In this document: positions 39,701 to 53,500 of the stretch, one piece after another
Layout: each line of letters opens with the position of its first letter
How positions within the stretch are numbered: position 1 is the stretch's first letter
Origin: Trichoplax adhaerens
Taxonomy: Eukaryota > Placozoa > Uniplacotomia > Trichoplacea > Trichoplacidae
Assembly: GCF_000150275.1 (NCBI RefSeq)
Contig: NW_002060945.1
Location: 6,259,246-6,323,245 of the forward strand
Length of the DNA: 64,000 nucleotides
Direction of reading: 5' to 3'
Position numbers and translations under genes: made by a program
The notes under the pieces: generated by a model
Seen by the model: only the letters and a program-made list of their open reading frames with translations
Told to the model about the DNA's origin: nothing
Databases searched by the model: none

Positions 39701-40310
39701 TCCTGGTGCAGCAATACCATATATGGTGACATTCGTATTTATAACATTTTTAGTCTTGGTCAATATGTATGTCGCTATCATCTTAAACAATTATCAGGAA
39801 GTAGTAGAAGACGAGGAAATTGGTATTACAACCGGTGATATCGACATGTATTACGAGCTATGGTCCAAGTATGATCCATATGCAACCCAATTTATCGATT
39901 ACCATTTCTTGTCACAATTTGTAGCTGATTTGAATCCACCACTCAAGATACCACAACCGAATAAATATGCTTGTGTTGCTCTAAATCTACCGTTATATGA
40001 TGAAGATCGATTGCATTGTTTAGATATATTGGAAGGTTTATTATTTCGTGTTCTAGGTAATCCATTTGAAGAAGGGACTCAAGCAGTTGAAGAATTTTTT
40101 ATTTTAAAAAGGCAAATGGAGAAAAAATTTGCTGAAGCTTTTCCAAACTGGAGAGCAGATAGTGCTAATCGTAATGCTAGAACAACCATGCAATTAAGTC
40201 GTGAAAATTGGGCGGCTAAAGTTATTCAACGCGCCTATCGCCAATGGAAATATCGATCAGATATCCATAAGGCAACTTATCGACATGTTCATTCTCGCAG
40301 GCGTCATTAA
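27772..40310 (+). CDS. Nav2-type voltage-gated cation channel alpha subunit, paralogue A
   Basis: Twenty-two exons join in phase to 2215 residues: 27772-28083, 29026-29153, 29888-29980, 30125-30253, 30392-30483, 30610-30825, 31059-31122, 31424-31577, 31823-31960, 32102-33107, 33696-33964, 34380-36023, 36228-36470, 36626-36799, 36877-36984, 37158-37421, 37679-37732, 37861-37998, 38076-38198, 38333-38471, 38737-38868 and 39283-40310. It forms a plasma-membrane pore from four six-helix domains. S4 sensors are [17 protein letters not shown] (II), [16 protein letters not shown] (III) and [15 protein letters not shown] (IV); domain I S4 has three Arg. Filter residues are Asp388, Glu1013, Glu1682 and Ala1982 (D-E-E-A), the signature of invertebrate Nav2 (BSC1-like) channels, which in tested animals conduct both Na+ and Ca2+. 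DEKA Nav1 has Lys at the third site; Cav has four acidic residues. The III-IV linker keeps the [11 protein letters not shown] context, but ILL (1754-1756) replaces IFM. The C-terminus has an EF-hand-like region and an IQ motif (~2186-2198). Ser/Asn-rich linkers join I-II and II-III. The introns after exons 2 and 20 are U12-type. Confidence 0.95.
28230..28760. repeat. Degenerate repeats in intron 1 of paralogue A
   Basis: Blocks resembling TAGTTAAAATAKATTAGC recur near 28322 and 28428, with a more diverged version near 28630. Blocks resembling GATCTCYGTARATMAAAGA recur near 28495 and 28598. They are interleaved in the same order, indicating an old tandem expansion of a unit of roughly 100-200 bp. 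No coding potential. Confidence 0.45.
29154..29887 (+). other. U12-type AT-AC intron before domain I S1, paralogue A
   Basis: The intron starts ATATCCTTTT, the U12-type 5' splice site, and ends with the branch site TCCTTAAC (29871-29878) about ten bases before a terminal AC. Joining 29153 to 29888 keeps the frame through [14 protein letters not shown], which aligns without a gap to the pre-S1/S1 segment of sodium channels. No GT donor is available near the exon end. Vertebrate SCN genes carry a well-known U12 AT-AC intron (intron 2) in this segment, so the site appears ancestral. Confidence 0.92.
29329..29710. repeat. Short tandem repeat inside the U12 intron of paralogue A
   Basis: A unit of about 40-55 bp resembling AGTTCGATGCTCGAWAATAA followed by TTTATA recurs near 29330, 29371, 29420, 29473, 29524, 29569 and, more weakly, 29678. 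Copies are diverged. Confidence 0.65.
36985..37157. repeat. Three-copy tandem repeat in intron 15 of paralogue A
   Basis: A roughly 58-bp unit (GTAGAAATTTTAATTGTAGC, then TAAACGATATTAYATGCTA) occurs three times from about 36985 to 37125 and fills most of the 173-bp intron. The first copy begins at the donor itself (GTAGTGGAAATTTTAAT). Confidence 0.7.
38472..38736 (+). other. U12-type AT-AC intron in domain IV S1-S2, paralogue A
   Basis: The 265-bp intron begins ATATCCTTTT and is read as ending in AC at 38735-38736. This gives a 132-nt next exon, exactly the length of its counterpart in paralogue B, and a gapless alignment with sodium-channel S2. The only U12-like branch site I see, TTCTTAAC (38690-38697), lies about 40 bases from the AC, longer than usual, so the 3' end is less certain than the 5' end. 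Confidence 0.7.
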
Positions 40311-43300
40311 CACTAATTAAAAAAAGGATGGCTGCTTAATATCATTTCATCATGATTATAGCATCATTATTTATGGGATATTGAATCGATGGCAATAATA
40401 TAATTGTATCCCTGTGTATTTTTGAAAACAAATCAAACCTTCCAAAACATTTGTAGTGCTGGTATTTGATACTGATGTCTCATCAATTTTAATTGAAATC
40501 AACATTCTTGATGAAATAGCCTCACCAGATAATGTCTGTAATTTATGTCAAAATGATTGCTTTTTATTTGTAATCATATCGATGACAAAATATATTCTAA
40601 TTATAATTGAATACATGGATACAAACTCAGTGTTGATCTATTCAAGAAACATTTTACAGTACTTTTAAAGTCTGATTATATTCTTTGCATTCTTGAATCG
40701 GAGACTGTTGCTAAGTAATTATAACTTTATTGAAGCTATGTGCAAACGAATTTAATTCTGTGTTTGCTTGATAATGCATTTTAATATAGTATCTAATATA
40801 TTTTTATTGGTTCGCTTGAAGCTAAACAATTAATATGTGATACAAACCTGTAGCAGAATGATTTTTAAACTATTTTTCGTCCAATATTGACGGTCATAAA
40901 TGTACATTTATATTATTATGTCAGTATACTTCAGTATAATGATCAGTAGGATTATATAAATCATTAAAATGATGATAGCAAATAATTAGTTCTCATTTGA
41001 TTTATTCCAATATTTAAATAATTATCCTTATCGCACTAATTGCGAATAGCGTGCTAACATCTAATTGAGTATTTGATCTATTTCAATTATAACGCTAAAT
41101 TAAAAACAAGATTTTATCTATAAGCGATTACTTTTACTGTTGAAATTTCTTGTAAAGTCATAAATTCATTTTCAGAATGATTATAAATTTCAATAAGAAA
41201 ATTAGCTCGATAATGAGTACTGTAACCAATGTTGTAACAAATCAAATAATATAATTATAAGAGAATATTGACAGATGATATGACCATGCAACGAATAATT
41301 TGTTAGCTGATCGAGCTTTAATTTTGTATCTTTGATCATTCATTAATTAAATTCTTAGCTTGCTGCGGACTCTAATGCTTGAACCTAGGAATTTTGCTGC
41401 TTTAAATTAGTTTTACTGATCGTTAATTCTTTATATGTGCACTAACTGTGACAAGGGATCCAATGCTTATTCACTTGCTTTCCGATTTCGCATTTATTGG
41501 ATAAAATACCAAATACAATCTGTCTAATCGTGATTATCGAAAATATAAGTAACTGATTTATTTTTACTCTTATAAATTGTTATAGACTCCTTAATACTTT
41601 TTTATCATATGCGATTAACATCAGGCATATTGATAATAAAGAAGAACTCAAATTAGTATTTAGATATTGAGATTATTATGTTAAATTATTTATTGATTAT
41701 TGCATTAATCACATCCAAGTTTCATGTTTCATACTCGTGACTTTGTATTTACTGCATCTATCTATCTTTTATGCTTATAATTACACTGATAATCGTAATT
41801 ATTAAAGTCAGCACGATTAAAATTTTTAGTTTCATTCTAATATTTTTCCATTACAAAATAGCCATACTTTGATGAACTTTTACAGCTTTACCCTATAATT
41901 GTATTGATAGGGTGTTTCACTACTTACCACTTAATATTAATTGTAATTTAATGAATACTAGCAATATTAGCATTCATTTATAATCATAAAGATAGGTTGA
42001 GATCATTTCTGTTAATGTATATTAAGATCGTAAATTTAATTTACCATCGATCTTCAATTTTATTTCATGACCAAATTATACAGTATAAAATTCTTTTATT
42101 AATTGAGAAATAAAAGCATTGATAAATTAATCATCAAATTATTGTTCCTAAACCTTGGTCTTATGGCTATTAGAGACGCTGATCTTTCTTATCTTAGTAT
42201 CATGTTCTAGTTGATTTATTTTATTTATTGAAGTAGAACGTAAAGACTTTTATGATGCTAAAATACCATGAACTGTAAATTCATAGATGGGATTGTAGAT
42301 CGGACTAGGTCGGACTATTAAAAGGTTTTAGTGATATTTATACTAGGTTTCTGTCATAACTATAGTATTTCGTATTATTATATTGTTTAGCTACTTTCTA
42401 AATTTGAATGGGTAATTTTAGAATGAATGTTATCCGTAGATAGTGTCTAGAAACCCTATTAAAATTATAGTGGAAGTAAAGATAGATTATATCTTAGAAC
42501 TACTATAATTTACAGGATTAGACTAAATTTTTAGGACATCCTGAATGAAACATTTTGGACGCGCTGGCGTTTAAGCTTGAAAAAAATTACTAAAATTGTA
42601 ACCTTTATGCTATCACTCTAATAATAATAATGCTAAAGTTCTATTTAAGCCAGCATATCTTGCTTAATAAATGATGAGGAGTTTTCTTTGATTTCTTCGT
42701 GTGAAGAATCATCCACTGAAGTTGGCAGGGGCCTTATGGGTAACATAGTTCCTTTGTAGTAGATTGCCTAGCGACTATAAATTAGATTCGTTTTAGGGAT
42801 GCTAATATCGATGAAGCGGTATCGAGTTATAGTGATAGTATAGAAATTACTTTCCTACATCGTGTTGCTGTGTTATGACTGATCCCAGTTTGTAACAGTA
42901 CTAAGCACCTAGTACAATATATATTTATAATTAATTTTAATCTCATAAACCGAACAATTTAACTAATGAAAAGTCAAAAATAGATAAATAATTACATCTT
43001 CTATCTATTGATGTGGCTTTAAATTTTGTCTGGTATAATCTGCTATAGGATTCAATCTTAGGCCGTGTTATTGGGCTTATTTATGTCTGCAAACATAGAA
43101 CAGTAGAATACCAATATGAAATACTAAGAATATTGCGTATTGCCATTCTATAGTTCTATGTTTCATATTTTTGTACAACATATACAGTTATTGCTGTAAT
43201 TGTCTGCTAATTACATCTTATAAGTAATAATTTTACGATTATAATGAAATACATTTAATACGCCTACAAAGAAACTATAATAATATTATGACTCATATAC

Positions 43301-44575
43301 TGTATGAGAAACATGGTCGGTAAAGCAATAAGGCTAGAATTGTTTTCCATACATGAGGGCTATTTTCGTGTACGGTTCCCAATTACTATCTATTGTATCT
43401 ATTTGTATTTTTATTCTGTTCCAATTTTAAATTCTAGTTCTATTTACTATCTATTTCTTAAGGTTAAGTGATGGAAGCTGATTTATTTTATACTGTAAAA
43501 AACTAACTGCTAAAATTTGTAGCCAACTTCGGTCAAACCAAGAATATAAAACTGTTCATACAAGAATTATAATAATATTAAGAGAAACAATACTGGCAGT
43601 TAACGGGGTAACAAGGCGTAGTTTATGAATGACACAGCAAAGATGCCTGTTATATCCATTGATGTAGCCATTCTATTTCAGTATATGAATAACGGTAACA
43701 TCTATCAGCAGATATACTGTATTAAGGTCTTGCTCTTAGAACTTAGTATGAGTAGCCTAATTTATAGGTAAGTCCGATACCTTATTATCTTGTAGTGTAC
43801 AGACAAAGTGCTGTAGTGCAAAGTTAGGTTAAGCTAATTAGTTGGTAAGCCGATTAACGTCGCAGCTTACCATATTGTAGCAGTACCAAACTAAAGTAGA
43901 CCGCTATCTTTGGTCTTAACATAAAGGCCATTGTGATGTGAAGGCTATAGATTGAAAAAGAATACTACGATAGATGGTAGCAAAGCCAAGTTGAAATTAT
44001 TGCTATAATAGTAATAAGAATGAATTGATTTCATATGTTTTCTTTCTGGTGAGTTATTTTTATTAGCGTCTCAAATATTGTCTCTTATACCTTCAGTTTC
44101 GCATTAAGTATGTTATGCATATAAAACTATCCCTAGTGCTCTAGTAAGGAAGGTCAAAATAGTGCTTCTCATAGGATCAGATCATCTTAAAAGAAGATGA
44201 ACTTAAGTGATTATTCTAAACTGTATACGATCGATGACGGAATGAAATGGCGATTACCAGATGGTAAAACATAAGCTTTCCTTTTAATGAAATTATCCGT
44301 GTAATTATATCTTATTTAATACATTGTTAAAAATTGTATTGAATAATGAATAATTCATTTTTCACTGATCAATATAGCTTTTACAGAATTGATTGCTTTC
44401 GTTGTATTAGTATCCTAAATAATTTCAAGTTCAATTTAAAACGAAATATCATTTAATTGTAACGTTAGCAAACAAGTTAAAATATTCTCAATTTTTAACT
44501 CTCTTATTTTTCCGAATCATACAAAAGATCCACCTTACATCTACTTGGTGTATCAGCTGGTATTGTCTTAGAAAG
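40311..44575. other. Intergenic spacer between channel paralogues A and B
   Basis: About 4.3 kb of AT-rich sequence. I looked for channel-like exons and pseudo-exons on both strands and saw none. Short open frames such as the one at 40456 look random. It should hold the 3' UTR of A and the promoter of B. Confidence 0.6.
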
Positions 44576-47500
44576 ATGGCAAATACCAATCCAGAGCTTG
44601 TAAATGATGGATTTAGCCAAAAAGATGTGAAACAGAATTTTCGAGAATCTCTTACACCAGTAAAAAATCTCGATTATGCAATGTCAAACAGTGATGAAAA
44701 CAGAACTGATGTAGACACTGGTAAAAAGGATGCAGTAAAAGTCGACGAAGACGATATTGAGGAATCTAAAAGATTAATTATAGAACAGATTAAAATTGAA
44801 GGACTAATCGATGTTTATGTGCAAGATATCGATCCTGAACAAGAAAATGTATGCCGCTAGAAAATAGTAGACTGATTTTGAACAGTACTTTAATATCACA
44901 TTTTAGTAATAATTAAAGTTTAGATGACATTAAACAACGAAATAATGCTAAGTAGATGTCAATTTGTGCAAGTTGTATACATCTAACAAGTTATTTTTTT
45001 CGACCGTTAGATTATCGAATGATTATAGTATTAGTGCCAAATTAAGTTGATATTTCTTAGCCCTTCGTATTGTACTTGTATTCTTTTAGAACATGGCATA
45101 AAGTCCACATTGTAGTGATATCAGTAACGAATTGAAGTGATATCAAGTTTAGCTTAGATATGATGTGCTTATCTCTCATGTGATGAGATACGAAATAAGT
45201 AGAGCTTATCAAGAAGATTGATGGTAGCATTTGTACTATGAATAATTAAAATTGACTATTTCAAATTAATTACACTCATACTTGTTGATATAAATTTGCG
45301 ATATCTGGGAAACGTTATACAGTAGTAATTATATTAAAAATGACTTTAAGTTAGTATTATCTAATGGCTATCTAAAAGGAATACTTATGTCCAGATTAAA
45401 TTCCTTTTTACAGCCAGTGATAGGAAAGTGCTACAAAGCTTTATTTTAAAAGCTTTCAAATAGTTTAAAATTCAATCATTTAAAAACTGCGCAATCCTAA
45501 TCTACGTGTATATCTATTTCTTGCTTATATAGCCTTCTAACTACAAATTTTCTATTAATTAAAATGAAGTATACGCGTATAAAGCGAAATTTTCCTTTAA
45601 AAATTTTATTGATAAAAAATAATACACTTTTTAACATTGTAATATTCAAAATGCTTCAACTGAAGAAATTAGCTATTTTCTACTGTATTTTACTAGACAT
45701 TTTGTATACTACGGAAGAGAATGGGAGAGTACCAGATGCATCGATTTAGTTCAAACCAATCGTTGTACTTTTTAGATCCAAGTAACTGCTTAAGGAAGGC
45801 CGCAATAACTATCACAACAAGTCAGTATCCTTTATAAAACGTTGAAAATACTTTTATAATCAAAATATAATCGAATCAAACCGAAATTTCTATCAATTAA
45901 AGTGGTCTTGTATATTCTATCTTACTGGTATCACACGGCAATAATAATTTTAAAATCTTTGTTAACATTATTTCTTAGCTAAATAATCATATGCAACGTA
46001 TAAGTCTTCTTTTTGTCCAGCATCTTGTTATTGTAATCAGTATGTTGGGTTAAATCTAATTGTTGAAGTAGCAATTATTAAAAGTGAGTGTTAGAATGTC
46101 AATCAATTCGATATATTCAACCGCTGCGAATTGTCTAACGCAAAATAACAATATATAAACAGCTACACTAAAACTACTATTTGCCAAAGAAAGTAAAAAA
46201 TATCTTAGGTTATGATATTGTTTATACGAAAACGTTCATTTGGCATACATCAATTTGAGTGGCGATGTTATAATTGTATTTAATTTTAAATTATGCTTGT
46301 TAGCATTTTTCGCTACCATTAAAAAAAGAAATATTTTCCTTAAAATAACTCAATAGATATTTTGAAATGACATTAATATTAGTGATATTAGCCAATTGTA
46401 TATTTGTTGCGTTTCCCACTCAAAAATCAGATATAAACGCTTTATCGGATATGGAATATGTATCGTAAGTACTTCTATGATTGAACTAGTTTATTTTACT
46501 ATTTCATATATTAACTTATTTTCGTCGCGCGGATGATGGTAATTCTAGCAATTTATTTTCTTGATAGATAGACTAGATCTAGTGAAATATAACTTTTCTT
46601 TTGTATGTCCTAATAGAATTGGTTTCAATGTATTCTACACAATTGAAATGTTGTTGAAGATTGTTGCTAGAGGATTTATTTCTCATCAATTTGCCTATTT
46701 ACGAGATCCTTGGAATTGGTTAGATTTCTTTATTGTTATAATGGGGTAAGTTGAGTTCGTAAATAATGATAGAAGAATTTTCTAATAAGGTAACATTAAA
46801 TTAAACGTTGTCTAGTCAAGCAGTTACGCGTATTAAATTGGAATAGTATATACGTTTATTATAACAGATGAACTGTCTATAGTTGGGTTCAGCATTAACG
46901 TTTCGAGTATCCATTGATTATTATCACAGCTAAAAATTTATATCGTAGCAAGTATGGGTATCTATCTTAGCATAGAATTAGTTGGTAGTATTTAATAAAG
47001 ATATGATTTTGCGGCTGTTGCATGTAATTCTTGGCCTGAAATATGATTAAGAGAAACGGCGTGTCTTAATTGCGGTTACTTTGATTTCATGCTATTAAGG
47101 TGCTGCAAACGGTATTGACTAGAATAGATATGATTAGTAGAACTATAATATAGAAGTAATAACAACAGATCTTCCAAAATAGCCCTATTTTGATCTAGAA
47201 TTACAACATAAAAACCAAACAGAAATGACATGAGCAATATAGTAATAGTAAGACTATTACTCCGTCATTACAACTCTAAAATTTGCAATTAAGTTAAAAT
47301 TTATAAAATGATTGAAAGTATTTTCGAACATAATGCTTATAAAGATTTGATTTAATAACTACTATCATGATTTTAACTGTGGAATAAGATTTAATCAATT
47401 TTACATTTTTAGTCGTTTTGTTGCTATACTATTAAAAGAAATTATGAAGGAAATAGTCATCCTTGAGGGACTGTAATTATATAATTATGGCAAATTTCAG

Positions 47501-50500
47501 TTATATCGCAGTACATACTAGATATTATTCCTAGTTTTACAGTTTGATCTAATTTGTGAGATTATTTCTTATGGCTTGATATAACATTTGTAATAAAATG
47601 TTAGCATGATACTTGTAAGTAAATACGGCAGAAAATGATACCAAATTAATTTTAACTAAATTGTTGCGGTATAATATATATCGACAGGAAATTAAAGTTT
47701 TAATTGATTTGATTTTAATAATTATAGATATTTAACATTGCTTCCAAATGCCATACCTAGTATAAGTTCAGTCCGGGTTTTGCGAGCAATAAGAATGATT
47801 ACGGCGATAAAAGGTATAACGCAAAAGTATCTATAGATCAAATTTCTTTAGTTTTGCATAAAAATCTTATTATAAAATTAGAGATTGAATATTTAAATTA
47901 ATCTGTTTAGGGTTAAAGACTATCGTCAATGCAGTTATCCATTCCATGAATATGTTGGCCAATGTTTTATCATTGACACTTTTATTTTTAACCGGATTTG
48001 CTTTGCTGGGTGTTCAGTTATTTATGGGAGTTTTATCCAGAAAATGTATCAAGCAAAGATTCGATTTTAACGCAACTTATAACAGTTCAAAAGCATTTAA
48101 CGATTATATTACTAATTCCAGTAAATAAATTAAAATTTTTAATTTTTAAAATATTTATATTGACGCAAATTACTATGGCTTTGATCTAAACCGTTGATAT
48201 TTACTGATATATGTAATAATCTTCATTTTAATGTATATTTTAAACAGAAAATTGGGTTACTTCTGGAACGGAAAGTTCAATTATTTGTGGGAATGATAGC
48301 TTTACCAGGTTGAACTAGTTGATGTTGCATTGATATTTTACCAAATTTGCTAGATTTAGCAGTGCTTCATCTATTTCTGATGAGAACTGAATTCAGTTTA
48401 TATATAGATTTTATAAGAAATCGAATAAGCTAAAATTCAGTGATGAATCCACTTTACTGACTGGATTGATATTTCATTCTTTACATCTATATTTTTAGTC
48501 AGTTATAATTAGCTGTAATGTATCAATCTGACTTAGCTATATCTGTAATCGTAGAATATAGCTTAAGTAGATAATAGTATTAGAAACACTCATAATAAAT
48601 GCTTAAATTGATGATGACAATGATAATTGTTTCTATAAGCTTTTCAGTCGTTCATAAATATTTGAAGAAAAAGGTTCAAATTCAAATTACTAAATTTCAC
48701 GTTTCATAGTGTTTCTCAAATGTTACTATTTGATGTACGATTGCTAGTATTAAACAGTATTTCTTTGATTATAAAATACCATTATTTCCAATAAATTGGC
48801 AAAAGACTAATTTCATTCTTTTTTCTGATCTTGCTTTTGATATAATATGTAGACAATGTGATTATATTCAAAAAGGTTCTGTATGCTATCAAGATGCATT
48901 CCCCAATCCTGGAAATTTAACAAACTACGATACTTTTCCGACATCATTACTTGTCTGCTTTCAGATTACATCTCAAGATGCTTGGGATGAAGATTACAGA
49001 TCGGTAAAGCTATTTTATAGCTTTATAATTTATTTCCGTGATTAGAATATCTGTAATCGTATAATCGTTTACCGAGCTTTAGCTACACATCAAGCGAGGG
49101 ATCTACTAGTAATAGTAGAAAAGGAAAAAACAATTTTGTTTAATTTATTTTACGATTGTTAGAGAAAATGTGCAAGTTTGGAAAGATTTTTGCGAAATGT
49201 GTATATGCTAAATTTTATTTACTTCTTTTTCTATCTTACTGCTGATGGCAATCACTAAAAATCTGAATAGATCATTAGCGCTCTTGGACCATACTACATC
49301 CCATTTTTTATATTTATTCTATTTTTTGGCACTTATTATGTGCTAAATCTTGTGCTGGCTGTCATTGCTTTGGCTTATAATAAGGAAGTTCGATTAATGG
49401 AAGATCAGGCAAGTATTATTTCCTTGATGACTCAGAAGCTTGATCTGATTTATTATTCTGAAAATTACTATCTTTATACGATGAAGATACTCAAAGACCA
49501 TAAACGTAATTTATTATCGTTAATACATTATCTAGCGTTTAGTTTTAGTTTTTGTTTCTTTCCATCCATTTACTAAAGAGTAATTGCTGTTTAACAGAGC
49601 TCGTTTCTATTAAGGAAAGTTGTACTTTGCTGTTCATTAATACTATTAGTTTTTCTAATATCAATTTTAACAGTGCAATTTTAAATATATCGATAGAGCG
49701 TTCATTACATTTGCGGAGTAATTATTAACTCTGCTTATTCTTATTTAAGCTATGAAATACGTAATATTATTAACACCCTACAAGATTGGCTAGTTGTTAA
49801 TACTATCCTATAAGTTCTGGACTCCTATCTTTGATACTAGATATGCTAAATTTTAGTGATAGATGAGTCTACTTATTTTAGTAGCAGCAATTTTATTCCT
49901 TATATAAATAGTATTGCTGTTAACCACGCTATGAAACTAGTTAATTAACACACAATCTAACAAATTTAGACTTTTCTCCAACTTGACAAAATAGCTGCTT
50001 ACCTCTTAAATACTACTTTAAGAATACTCTATATAAAGCAATCATTTAAATCACAATTTATATATCTATTTCATTTACCTTTATAATAGAACGCTAGTAA
50101 ATTCAATCGTTTAAGAGCATCCAGAGGCCAATCTTCCTTCACATTTTATCCTGATACCGTCCCTAAACGATGGCATGCAAGAACAGTTCATGTTAATGTT
50201 TTAGAGTTATTGCCACGTGGATTTTCTGCAGCAAGACGACGTATTGATTTAAACCTCCGTCATAACTACGATGAAGAACTAGCACCACCGGATGCTTATG
50301 CTCGAAATGAAGATTTAGGCCAAACCGATAATGGACTATCTCCAATATCGTTACATAATGCATCTACTAAGAATCAACATAATAATATTGGGTTTACCGA
50401 TGAAGAAGGCTGCATAACTGAACATAATGATGGACCATTGCAGGGAGATAGGGCAAATTGCCACGATCTAGATCAAGGCAAAGTAAAGAATGGAATCGAC

Positions 50501-53500
50501 ACGTTGAATTCAAGACGTGACGAGGAGGAAACTAATGAGATAAATCGAATGGAGAATCATGATTTGCTTCCAGTTAACATCGATGTTGTAGTTTGTGAGA
50601 AGTATATCGAAGAGGAAGATAGTAAAGCTAAAGAAATGAAAATGACAGATGAAGATGCTAGCAAAAATTTATATCCCAAGTCGGCCAAATTGAATAAAAT
50701 AAAGGAAGGAGAAATTAACACTGTACAAATCAGCCCTGATTCTGGTAATAATAATGAAAATCGTAATCACTTCAACGTAGTTTTAAAGGAATTGCAGGAA
50801 TATCATACTAACCGTACTCAAGGTCGCCAAGACAAGTTAGGAAGTACTGAGTTGTCGTCATCACTTAAGAAAGCTGCTACGAAAATCGATCAAAATCACG
50901 GTAATCGACCATCTAATAGAATTATCTTATTGAAGTCTATTTAGTTATTTACTCTAAGTATTTGTTTTGCTAATAATATTAATAGTACTTATTATCAATA
51001 AATAAGATGTAGAAGATGCAGGAAAAGGTTTAGATGGTGCTGTAGCAAGACGAGATCTGCGAATAAGTGTACGTGTTGCTAAAACTTCAACGATAAAATC
51101 AAAGCATGTTGAAGTATTACTACCACCTCCATCAGTTGGTAAGGTCTTGACTATTTTACCATATTAATCCATTAGTACTCAATAATGCTGTCCGCTTCAC
51201 TGGATTTAGTTCGGTTATTTATCATGATTGATTGATGGGCAAATGTTTTTTACATGTAGAATCAGGAGAAGTAAAATCACTTGATGGTCATAATACGAAG
51301 GATAAAAGTGAAGATGATCAAAATTTGTCATGTTTTGGTCGTTTTCGCAAGAGATTAAGAAGTATATTCTTAAGTCCACTATACGAACCTGCTATGGAAA
51401 TTTTTGTTATTATTGATTCGACAGTAATGGCGCTTTACATACCTCTTGATGATAAATCTCAATGGAGAATTATAACAATTTACGTAAGTAAGATAGGTTA
51501 TTATTGGAATCTTGAATTATCAAATGATGAGTACATTGGTATACTAGCGGTTATTGATGGTAGTAATCTTCCTCTCTTCAATATCGTTTCTCCACTAAAC
51601 ATGTACTTAAGTCTATAATATTGTTTCCAGCCTCACACTTAATCAGAAAGAGCTACGAATATTCAGATTGTTACTGTTATTGACTCACCAATTAAGGATT
51701 AACTGTATAAATTAATTTCTTCAACGTACGTTACTTGTTACTCAGTTTTATGATGCCTAATTGATACCATAGCTCATTTGACGCCTGGAGAGCTCTTACA
51801 GGTCTTACAAATCAAATAATTTCATGATAAGCGGAAAAATTAGTTTCTTCAACGCTCTCTCACGGCAGCTGTTTCTCAATTTTATGACATCTGATTGATG
51901 TTTGACGTATGGAAGTTTTTGTAGCGCTTACTTATTAAATAATTTCATGATAACTGTATAAACCAATTTCTTAAACGGCACTCTCACGGTATTTAATACT
52001 CTATTTTATGATACCTAATTGATGCCATAGTTCTTTTGACGCATGAAGAATTTTTATAGGTCTGACTAATCAGATAGTTTCATGATAATAACTCCAATCA
52101 GAGAACATATGGCACATTTCTGCAAATGATGTGAACTTGACCTGTTCGATATGGAAAGGTCCTACAATGGACTAAACCTGTAAAGAATGATCTACGAATA
52201 AAAAAATTAACATGGATTTTAATGTTGCTAGGTCTTATCCGGTATATTTGTCATGGAAACCGTGTTGAAACTGATCGCTCACAGACCACGCCAGTTTATT
52301 AAAAGCAAATGGGACATTTTTGATACTTTAATCACCCTACCAACATTAGCGCAAGCGATTTTGTTGATTACAGGCGTTAAAGAGACGGAATGGATTATAG
52401 CTGCCTTAGTTACTCTTCGAGTCGTAAGTAACTATGCGAATTGATTTATATACTAATAGTAACAGCGTAGTTTTAAAATAGTAACAGTGATAAATTACTA
52501 TCCTAAGAAAGTCTAGATAATATAAGCTAACTCGAATAATTTAAGGATTGGTAGGATAATCGCACTGTAGGTTAAATTGTTAGGTACACATACCGGCATT
52601 TGTCGAAGAATACGTTTAAGTATACTTATATAAGTGCAAAAGAGAAATTAACTTCTAGTGTAGTCCTCCGAATAAATGATATTGTAGGTTAAATTATTAG
52701 GTAGACGTACGCGCCGAGAAATACATGTATGTGTACTTATAGAAGTACAAGAATGAAATTTGCCTGTAGCACGCTCTCAAAATAGATTATGTCTCAGGTT
52801 AGATTGTTAGGTATACGTATATGCCGAGGAATATACGTATGTGTACTTATTTAAGTGCTAATGCTCAATTTTGTCCGTGGCGCACTCTCAAATAGATTAT
52901 GTCGTAGATTATATTGTTAGGTACAAGTACGGTATTTGCTGAGGAACGTATGTGCACTTATATAAATAAAAAAGTGAAATTTGCCTGTGGTGCAGCCCTC
53001 AAAATAGATTATGCTGTAGATTAGATTGTTAGAAATACGTACATACCGACGAAATCTATGTATGCTTATATAAATGCAAAAGCTAAATTTAGCTGTGGCG
53101 CACTCTTAAAATAGACTATGCCGTAGGTTAGATTGTTAGTTAGGTTTACGTATATGACAACGAAATCTACGTGTACCTATGCAAGCGCAAAAGCTAAATT
53201 TGCCTGTGATGCAGCCCTCAATGTAGATTACGTTATAGGCTAGATTATTAGGTATGAGTACATGCTAAGGAGTATATGCGCACTTATGCAGGCACAAAAG
53301 CGAAATTCATTTATATTACAGCCTCAAAGTGGATCATACTGTACGTTAGGTGGCAAGGTAGTGAAGGTTCTGTTGAAACCCGATCCCGGCAATTATACAT
53401 AATAGCCGGCTAAAGCTCGAAATAAAAGTAAAAGTATTAGGATTGCAATATTTTTGCTCTTACTTCAAACTTTAGCCGGCTATGGTAATGCTATATATTC

